Assembly: GCF_022201045.2 (NCBI RefSeq)
Contig: NC_068559.1
Coordinates: forward strand, 28,961,501-29,025,500
Direction: 5' to 3'
From: Citrus sinensis
Lineage: Eukaryota; Streptophyta; Magnoliopsida; Sapindales; Rutaceae
Length of the DNA stretch: 64,000 bases
Below, piece by piece: positions 56,411 through 64,000 of the stretch (its first letter is position 1; every line of letters starts with the position of its first letter). The position numbers and the translations under genes were made by a program. The notes beneath the pieces were generated by a model. That model ran no database searches and was not told the origin of the DNA. It worked only from the letters and a program-made list of their open reading frames with translations.

Positions 56411-59400
56411 TCAGCCATGTTGTGGCTTGCTGGCCAAAAAGAAGTACATTGGCGTGAAAATCTCTTTCCTGAAAGCAGAAAGTTATATCATAGTGTCAGC
56501 ATCCAACACATGTTCAGTTTCGGGCCATGAAATGAATAATTAAGGCCATGATTCAGTTCCTACAAGACGATCCATGTATCCTAATCATAGTAATCTATGC
56601 CTGCAGACAGGTAGTCTATCACCGGCTGTTACAATTATGGCTTAGACTAGATGAATTTAAGGTTGACATATCCCACCTAATGGTACCTTTGTCTCATTTA
56701 CATGTGGCCCTGAGCTGCTAATGTAAGGAGAGAACATTATTCTGGTTTCACCCTACCCCACCCCTCCCCACCATCAATTTAAATGAACCCCTTGTACTTG
56801 AACAAGAGGTCAACCAACTAGGCTATCCTTTTGGGATAACCAGCACATGACTTTCATCTGATGAGAGGTTACTATGAGATGTAAGAAGAATAATGGATTA
56901 ATGGTATATATCAAAATGGAAACTGACCTCCCGCCTGCAGCCAATCCTTCTGCTGCCTTCTCCAGAAAATCTTGAACCCTTTGACTTCCCTTTGGGGCTA
57001 GTCCCACAAATTCTAGGGCTTTCACCTACAGGAGGAAAAATCATTTAGTGAAATGTGAACAATCGTTTGCAACTAGCAGAATAAACAATGAAAATGTTTC
57101 TTAATTTCAACCGATTTTTTTGGAGAAATTGGTTTCTTAAGAAATAACAACACAAGAATAAGTTAATAGTTTAACAATCATTACCATATTTCTAGTCACA
57201 AAACGTCCAACTGATGTTAGGCGGAAGCTACTCAGTGAAAAGTGAGATGTATCCAAAGGCAAGTACCATGGGAGAGGTGAGTCTACAGCAAGATCTTTCT
57301 CCCATATCACCTTCACAAAATAAATAAATAAATAAATAAATTTTCATTATGCAGCCCACATTTGCATTCCCCCGAGCATCAACCAGACATTCTTTTAACA
57401 GAAAGATGTTAAAAATGAATCATTTTTTCTTTTAAGGGAATAATTTGCAACTTGCCTCAAAACCAGCTTGTTTCAGAGCTTCCAAGCATTTTCTAGTCGA
57501 CCTGATGTCTGGAAGCCCATCACCAATCTCGATTTCCGCCTGCGCCAATGGAATTTTATACATTACAATCATATTAATCAAGCCACACGTACAGAGTAAC
57601 CAGCACATTTTTCTTTATCCTTCTGAGATAAATAACCTTAATTTTTTGATGTTCTTGATTGTTTGGATCAAACGCATCAGTCATGCACCATTCATATGCA
57701 GCAAAATATTGGCCAGGCTTTAATACTCTGTAAATCTCTTTGTAGCATCCATACTGTCCAGAACATAAACAAAGATAAGACCAATCAGAGGGAAATGCGT
57801 GCGCGCGCACATACTGATGAATCTCATGTTTTCCACCTATGCAAAAGGAAATAAAGTTGGATAGAGGATTTTAAATTGACATACTGCATCTGGAGCATGA
57901 CAGGTTGCTTCAATTGCATACACAGCATCAAAACTATTGTCAGGAAATGGCATTTTCATGAAGTCAGCCTGCCTTGTTAAGAAAAAGAAACAATCATGAA
58001 GTCCACCATGGTGAAGGATAAACCATTCTATCATATGAAATACTTTTTGTACAAGTATTGAAATTTTGGTGTAATAGAATAAAGAAACAAAAAGGCAGAT
58101 GCACTAAAATAGTAACAATAAAAGTAGGAGGGTCGCCGAAGAATACTACGAACCTTTACAAAGTTGCAGGTCTTGTCCACTCGTGCAAAGCGGTTTAATT
58201 CCTGTAGTGCAACATCATCTTCTTACATCACAAGATATTTCAACAGTTTAAAAAATTATGAAAGAGAGAAAAAAAGGCTATAAGCAATAGGGATTTGTTA
58301 CATGATACAAATAGATGCTAAAAAACAAACGTATGATAATCACACGGAGAACATATGTACCTTTCCTCTTGTTATCTGATACTCATTGTTGTTCAACCCA
58401 GTAACTGATGTTGAGCTGCAGCAAATGACAACATAATCAGCGTACGTTCGTTGCACGCCAGTTTACCCCATAATGTTTCACGACAAAAGAAAGGTCAAGC
58501 ATGGATGTCCCTACCTGAATTGAGCAATTTCTCTCAAGGGTCCACCAATTCCACATCCAACATCCAAAACCTATTTCAACACCAGTAAGCCGACGTCACA
58601 ATCAAAGTGAATGCAAAAATTTTGAATTTTGATATACAATATTTCTGTGCTCTTCAGAAGTGCAATAACCTTCTGCCCAGATTTAAGGCCAAGTTGCAAA
58701 GCAAGGAAGTGCTCATGTCGCTTGATACTCTCCCGAAGAGACTCTCCTTTCCATCTGAAGCAATCAAAGTATTTACACTCATGATATCAACAGCATGACC
58801 AAAGTCATATGTCACTTGAGGATGAACCCCAGACAAGAATAAATGGTTACCTTGGTGCAAAATGGAATGACTCCCCCCAGCCAAACTCATAAAAGCTGGT
58901 AACAAGATCATAATATTTATTAACCTGAAATCCAAAATCAGACAATTAGATGTTGCTGCATGGACAGGCATTTCAAAGGAAAGTAAATTCTAGGAACACA
59001 TTTACAGCTAGATAAACCCTGAACATGTTGATAAAGTAAAATGTTTTAAACCAAAATCTCAAACCACGTGATGCCAATTGAAAAATATTTAGACAAAATC
59101 AGAGACACACCATATAAAGAAATAAAGATACTGTGGAAGAGCACAGAAACATTAAGCTGAATGGCAGGTATCTTATTCTTTTAAGTTGGATAATTTTAAG
59201 GATTTTCCTAAGTTATAATTATTGTAACTTACAACCAGGCTTTGTTAGTGCAAAAACAAGAAACAGAGTGGTGAGGCCAGGTGGGCAAGTGGACGAATTT
59301 TGCTTGGCTGTAAGTTATATTAAATGTAATTTAGGGAGATATATTGAACTTTTCTTACCATGTCAGCGTAGTTAGCTTTTCTCTCTTCCTCTTCACCTCC

Positions 59401-60540
59401 ATAACAGACATGATACTTCTCATACCTGCAAAATTGAGCTCAGACTTTCAATGGCTGAAACTAAAAAGAGCTTTAGACATTCAGGAATGCCCAGGAAGTA
59501 CAGAAACACCAGTCATGCATCTTGCTGATTGGTCATAAGCATAATTATGTGTTTTTTGTGGCATCACAGTATATTGCTTCAATGCCTAAAAATGGAAATA
59601 AATAGATCCTTAACCACTTCCTTTTATTTTTCTCTTAGGAATTTTCGTTTCCACAAGGAACAAAACATTCCATCAAAATTGGCTCTCTCTCGTTTAGTCC
59701 AAAATAATTTATACCACTTGAGGTATAAAATAACTGGAAAAAATAAGAGTTAATTTATATTGAAATGGGCAAGCAAAACCAAGCTTGAAAACAAGCTTCA
59801 AACCTCCATCAGGAAATTAGTGCTTTCAAAATTCCCACATTTTCATATCATGTTCAAAACCAGCTTCAAAACAAGCAGAGGGTTTAATACTGTGGCCAAC
59901 ACAAATGAACTGACAGTTCACTCATTAAAACATAAAAGTTAAGCCAGAAAATATCACAAATTTACAGGTACCATTCATCAGAATTCTCAAACGCTCCAAA
60001 CACACCGTTTTGTGTTTGTTACATTAAATGTTTTTATTCGAGACAATATGGCATTCAAGTAATAGACGGTAGGCAGAAGAATTGACATAGTACTCAATCA
60101 GTGAACATGCTGGGACCACAGTCTAAATTCAATTAATTCACAAGCGTCATTCTTCATAGATCCATCCATTACTCAGATCCCCAATTGCAATAATTCTTTG
60201 AGCAAAATAATAATAATGATAATAATAAAAAATAAATAAATAATAAACAATAAACAATAAGAAAATCACTGATATTATTTACTTATTAAAACAAAACCTC
60301 AAACTAACCAAATCACACTCAGCACTGGATTTAACGATAGAACGTGGATGTAGGAAATGATAAATATCTGAGAAATTTCAAATTTGAAAGTATAATTTAT
60401 TAAAAACAATTTAAAAAAGAAAAAGAAACGGTGAGCTTAAAGAGAAAGTAATGATACTTTTCGACGGCGGAGAGCACTTCGGTTTTATCAATCTTTCCGC
60501 CCACCCCAGAAGCCAAATCCAAAGCTCCAGCCTTCGACAT
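56411..60540 (-). CDS. SMT1: Cycloartenol C24-methyltransferase (sterol methyltransferase 1)
   Basis: Transfers a methyl group from S-adenosylmethionine to C24 of cycloartenol, the first committed step to 24-alkyl sterols in plants; acts at the endoplasmic reticulum. Thirteen minus-strand exons (60458-60540, 59359-59425, 58851-58924, 58670-58754, 58515-58570, 58361-58415, 58154-58201, 57885-57968, 57637-57753, 57456-57539, 57185-57310, 56928-57025, 56411-56468) give 344 aa, the usual length. Conserved blocks are [15 protein letters not shown] (sterol-binding region), SAM motif [11 protein letters not shown] at about residue 105, and [20 protein letters not shown]. Intron 10 has a GC donor; the others are GT-AG. 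A probable 3' splice site at 60559-60561 before the ATG suggests an intron in the 5' leader. A viral integration begins about 200 bp upstream. Confidence 0.96.
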
Positions 60541-60748
60541 TCTCGCAATATACCCGATCTGAAACAATAAAAGCAAAAGCACGAGAATCAGAATAATTTT
60601 ACGAGGCTGTTTCTCGCAGTTTGCGTGGAAAGCGCTAAAATTTCTTTCTTTTGGCAAAAAAAGAAAAACGGTTGCCGCTTTTTTCGAAAACATATTTTGT
60701 AAAGGCTAACCCTATGTTACGTTGTACGTAACATACACTCAAAAATAA
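60541..60748. other. SMT1 leader/promoter and host-virus junction zone
   Basis: On the minus strand, a polypyrimidine tract and CAG (60559-60561) look like the 3' end of a 5'-leader intron. At 60713-60735 is a perfect 10-bp inverted repeat TATGTTACGT-TGT-ACGTAACATA with two ACGT cores. The viral open frame starts by 60749, so the junction with host DNA must lie between roughly 60700 and 60750. Confidence 0.55.
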
Positions 60749-61129
60749 AAATATCTGTTAATACCCCTACATTTAATAGAAATTACATTAATCGAATTAA
60801 AAGAAATACTTTTAAATTTTAAAGAGGAAATGAGAGAAATTAAACAGGAAATAGGAAAGATAAAAATAGAATTATCAACAATTCAGATAAGCCAAAAGAA
60901 AAATAAAAAAGTTGAGAAACTTGAAATAATAAAATCAGGAATAATAGGGACAAGCATTGAAAAACATATGACAAAACCTCAACCAGGAAGTTATGATGAC
61001 TAGTTTATAAAAACCCAGTATCCAAAAATATTAGAGGAATCAGAAAAATTAAAAGCAGAATTAAAAAGGGAAGAAAAGGGAAAGGAAAAATTAGAGATAA
61101 AAGAAAATACACCTAGTGACACAGAATAA
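60749..61129 (+). pseudogene. Endogenous caulimovirid: truncated small ORF (virion-associated/coiled-coil type)
   Basis: Plus-strand frame open from 60749 without a start at the left boundary. It is interrupted by TAG at 61001-61003 and ends with TAA at 61127-61129. It is rich in Lys, Glu and Ile with heptad-like spacing, suggesting a coiled coil as in caulimovirid ORF2/virion-associated proteins (inference). The final TAA overlaps the next ATG by one base (TAATG), a coupling arrangement typical of compact pararetroviral genomes. The 5' end is missing, and both the truncation and the stop argue against function. Confidence 0.6.
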
Positions 61130-62448
61130 TGGAAAATACATTAGAAGAATTAACAGAAAAATTTAGTGATATTAACCTAAGTGATTTAGAAGAATTTGAA
61201 AAAGAATATCAATTAAGAATGAATGTCGCTGGAGGTCCAGAATTAAAACCTGATATTGGAGAACCTAGCCATAGATATGAAACAAATAAAAAGAAAAATA
61301 GACCTTTTTATGAATACTATCCGCCCGTTAAAAATACCCCTTGGAAAAAAGATTACCAACCTAATAATGATCATTTGATGCCAATAAGCAATGCAGGTAC
61401 ATTTTTAGACTTAGATTGTAAAATAGACCCCCGAAAAGCTTTAGTAGAATGGGGAATGCAAATGAAATTATTTTTTATATTCAATGGATCCAAAGATGAT
61501 TGGAATGTAGATACTGAAGAAGAAAAAATAAATATATTAACAGATATTCTAATTGCAAGTTTTACAGGAAATGTATTTAATTGGTGGAAAGGATTAAGTG
61601 ACGATACACAAAAATTAATAAAAGACTCAACCAAAATAGCATTAGGGAAAGATAAAGGATTAGGAATAGAAAGAATAATCGAATATATTGCTAGTGAATT
61701 CTTAGGAGAAGATTGGTTACAAAATACAGAAAATGAAGCAAAATATGATAAATTAAACGCTAGAATGAAATTAATAAACCTGACAATCTGTAATATGTGT
61801 TTTGTAAAAGAATATACATGTGAATTTAGTAAATATTATTATACACAATTCATGAGTCATGAAGACCAGAACATTTATAAAAATTTGTATTATTCTAAAT
61901 TACCTTATCCATGGAATGGATATTTCATAAATGAATATGAGAAATATAATAATAAAAGTGATAGTAGAATCCCAGATACATTAGGATCTAAGATCAGATT
62001 TTTAAATACAAGATTAAGTGAAATTTGTATCCAAAGAAGTTTAATAAAAAAGAGTAAAAATATAACAAAAATATGTTGTGAAAAGACAGAAATGCCTACC
62101 CAATGGGGATGTTATGTACCCCATAAAAGACGCAGGAAAAATTATAATAAAGAAAAGAGATATAAAAAATATAATAATTTTAAGAAAAAATATAAAAAAT
62201 CAGGAAGAAAATATTATAAAAGAAAATATAAAAACCAGAGAAAAATATTAAATAAGTCCAAATGTAAATGTTGGAATTGTGGAGAAATAGGGCATATAAG
62301 TACAGATTGTACAAGAAAGAAAAAAGTTAAACTCTTAAAAGAAGATTTTGAAGATATAGAAAGTGACTTAGAAGAAATAAATAACTTATCTGACTATATA
62401 GGAGAGGAAGTCTATATGGCTGAAGAATCTGAAAATGAATCAGAATAA
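61129..62448 (+). CDS. Endogenous caulimovirid Gag/coat-like ORF with CCHC zinc finger
   Basis: Uninterrupted 439-codon frame. An acidic N-terminus is followed by a central region with Trp-containing capsid-like blocks (about residues 95-290), a very Lys/Tyr-rich basic stretch (about 325-378), a CCHC knuckle CWNCGEIGHISTDC at residues 381-394 and an acidic tail. This order (capsid, basic region, zinc knuckle, acidic tail) is that of caulimovirid coat proteins and retroelement Gag. Base composition is far more A-rich than the host exons. It overlaps the next ORF by 14 nt. No stop or frameshift is visible, suggesting a fairly young insertion. Confidence 0.85.
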   Translation: MENTLEELTEKFSDINLSDLEEFEKEYQLRMNVAGGPELKPDIGEPSHRYETNKKKNRPFYEYYPPVKNTPWKKDYQPNNDHLMPISNAGTFLDLDCKIDPRKALVEWGMQMKLFFIFNGSKDDWNVDTEEEKINILTDILIASFTGNVFNWWKGLSDDTQKLIKDSTKIALGKDKGLGIERIIEYIASEFLGEDWLQNTENEAKYDKLNARMKLINLTICNMCFVKEYTCEFSKYYYTQFMSHEDQNIYKNLYYSKLPYPWNGYFINEYEKYNNKSDSRIPDTLGSKIRFLNTRLSEICIQRSLIKKSKNITKICCEKTEMPTQWGCYVPHKRRRKNYNKEKRYKKYNNFKKKYKKSGRKYYKRKYKNQRKILNKSKCKCWNCGEIGHISTDCTRKKKVKLLKEDFEDIESDLEEINNLSDYIGEEVYMAEESENESE

Positions 62449-63751
62449 AGAAGAGTTATTAGATAATGAAAAAATAGAAGAGATAGAAGAAATAGAAAAA
62501 GAAGAAAACAAAAGTGGATACAGCCTTGTTGCTACCTTTAACAAAGAAAAATATAATAAACTTTTAAAATTAAATATGGAAAAGCCAGAATATGGAATAA
62601 TCCATAGATTTAGAGATATGTTTAAAAGAAAACGAATAATATTACATGAATATTATGAACAAGAAAAAGCTGTGACAATTACACAAGCTAAAGGAAATAT
62701 TAGATTTAGTTTAATAAATAAAAGATCCATAGAACTAGCACTGAGAAAAATAAAAAATGAGTCAACCAAAGAAAAAATCCAATATGTATATCTCGCTGAG
62801 ATACAAATCTTAATAAAATCTCTTTTTAAAGAAGGAATAGATAGCCCAATAGTTTTATCATTGCATGATCAAAGATTTACAGATCCTAAGATAGGACATC
62901 TTGGAACAATAGAAGGAAATTTATGTTATACTAAATTATTATTTACTTGTCACCCTAGATATTGTGTACACATTAAAGATAAGAACATAGATGAAACATT
63001 AAGCTTACATTTTAAGTTATTAAAGAAAAATTTAATGAAAGAAGGTAACAGAATTATGACAATACATTACTCAGCCTTATATAGTTTCTGTAATTCAAAT
63101 TACGGAGAAATATATGGTAATAAACCTTACATCGAGATAAATAAAGATTGTGAAGATATCGTAACATTTATAGAACCAGTAATCCAAGATTACAAAATCC
63201 CTATAAATTATGAATTAAATATAGATGATAGAAAACAATTTTTAGATAATAGTAATGAAAACTCCATTATCCCTATAAGCTTTGCTGGAAGAACCTTAAT
63301 AAGAGGAAGTTCTTCTAGAAGATTAAACACTGATAAGCAAATAATTAAATCAGTACCAACAAATAATGTGGTAAAAATACTTGGACAATACTTTAATGGA
63401 ATAGATTATACAACAAAAGTACCTATACTATTAGACACTGGAACAAGTCATAATTATATGAATCACACAAAAAATAAAGGACTCTTAGTAAAAGAAAAAG
63501 AAGTTCCGTATGAATATACTGACTTCAATGGGAATAAACACATTTGTAAACAAGAAGTTAAAGTCCCTATAATAATAGAAGGACTTAGAATAATAGTAGC
63601 CTGCTATATAGATTCATTCATGACTACAGACCCTGAAAAACATATAGTACTAGGTAATAGTTTTTTAAATGATTTAGAATATTACAAAATTGAACCTAAT
63701 AAGATAACTTTCTTAATCCAAGGCCAGACAATAATTTGTTACACATGTTAA
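62435..63751 (+). CDS. Endogenous caulimovirid movement-protein ORF with C-terminal aspartic-protease motif
   Basis: 438-codon open frame. The central region (from about residue 75 to 240) carries the 30K-superfamily movement-protein signature of caulimovirids: LHDQRF, then from G157 GTIEGNLCYTKLLFT and a CHPRY-type continuation. The C-terminal third (about 310-430) has a retropepsin-like fold signature: LLDTGTSHNYM with D334 as the presumed catalytic Asp, and a later IVLGNSFL (the hydrophobic-hydrophobic-Gly motif). Having a protease-like domain appended to the movement protein, upstream of another protease at the start of the next ORF, is unusual. The frame is intact; start and stop overlap neighbours by 14 and 7 nt. 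Confidence 0.82.
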   Translation: MNQNKEELLDNEKIEEIEEIEKEENKSGYSLVATFNKEKYNKLLKLNMEKPEYGIIHRFRDMFKRKRIILHEYYEQEKAVTITQAKGNIRFSLINKRSIELALRKIKNESTKEKIQYVYLAEIQILIKSLFKEGIDSPIVLSLHDQRFTDPKIGHLGTIEGNLCYTKLLFTCHPRYCVHIKDKNIDETLSLHFKLLKKNLMKEGNRIMTIHYSALYSFCNSNYGEIYGNKPYIEINKDCEDIVTFIEPVIQDYKIPINYELNIDDRKQFLDNSNENSIIPISFAGRTLIRGSSSRRLNTDKQIIKSVPTNNVVKILGQYFNGIDYTTKVPILLDTGTSHNYMNHTKNKGLLVKEKEVPYEYTDFNGNKHICKQEVKVPIIIEGLRIIVACYIDSFMTTDPEKHIVLGNSFLNDLEYYKIEPNKITFLIQGQTIICYTC

Positions 63752-64000
63752 AACAAGCTTATGTAAAATACCCTATGTCTGTATATATACAAATAAACAT
63801 AACCGAAAAAGATATAGATACTTGTGCTTTGTTAGACACTGGTAGTGAGATAACTATTATGAAATCCTTTTTATCTAATAAATGGGAATCTAATGGAAAA
63901 TTAAAAATTATTGGTATTACAGGAGATAAACAACATGTCAATCAATCTATTTTAAATTTTGAAATCTTACTAGGAAGTAAAGTAGTACGTATTAACCAAA
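63745..64000 (+). CDS. Endogenous caulimovirid polymerase ORF, start (protease domain), runs off right edge
   Basis: A frame beginning ATG at 63745, overlapping the previous stop by 7 nt, is open to the window end (85 codons). It contains a canonical retropepsin active site ALLDTGSEITIM with D31 as catalytic Asp. By analogy reverse transcriptase and RNase H should follow beyond the window, but this cannot be seen. Genus cannot be assigned without the RT domain. Confidence 0.75.
   Translation, partial: MLKQAYVKYPMSVYIQINITEKDIDTCALLDTGSEITIMKSFLSNKWESNGKLKIIGITGDKQHVNQSILNFEILLGSKVVRINQ

Overview
This window is nuclear DNA from a eudicot plant, most likely Citrus or a close relative. Genes are spliced with short AT-rich GT-AG introns, spacers are AT-rich, and there are SINE, hAT, LTR-element and endogenous-pararetrovirus remnants. 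The plant assignment is secure from the gene set (plastid sigma factor, receptor-like protein, cytosolic polyamine oxidase, cycloartenol C24-methyltransferase). The genus is an inference from general protein resemblance.

Layout. 1-2232 (-) holds the 5' six exons of SMC5, running off the left edge. 4388-6314 (+) is a plastid sigma factor (SIG4/SIGD type). It is followed by a 353-bp tandem duplication (6370-7077) and a tRNA-Gly(UCC). 7271-9472 (-) is a plastid UPF0114 membrane protein. 9927-13036 (-) is a receptor-like protein gene broken by one frameshift. 13878-28254 (+) is a tandem cluster of short-chain reductases (cinnamoyl-CoA-reductase-like/phenylacetaldehyde-reductase-like family) with three intact six-exon genes and at least four decayed copies. 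29035-30023 is a non-autonomous hAT element. 30850-38601 (+) is a 19-exon alpha-N-acetylglucosaminidase (NAGLU, GH89). It converges on PAO1-type polyamine oxidase (39165-44372, -). About 10.7 kb of gene-poor DNA follows (LTR remnants, microsatellites, a 739-bp fold-back). 55137-55388 (+) encodes a small conserved plant protein. 56411-60540 (-) is the 13-exon SMT1. From about 60.75 kb to the right edge lies an endogenous caulimovirid with a Gag-like ORF, a movement-protein ORF and the start of a polymerase ORF.

Exon models were built by reading splice junctions directly. For the complete genes every exon-to-exon phase closes: sigma factor 436 aa, UPF0114 280 aa, reductases 321, 324 and 322 aa, NAGLU 811 aa, PAO1 496 aa, SMT1 344 aa.

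The genes are unrelated housekeeping and accessory functions, as expected in a plant chromosome arm. The dynamic parts are the reductase array (birth-and-death duplication), the mobile-element insertions in introns and promoters, and the virus. The virus lies about 200 bp upstream of the SMT1 start codon and carries two separate aspartic-protease motifs in consecutive ORFs, which is the most unusual feature seen.
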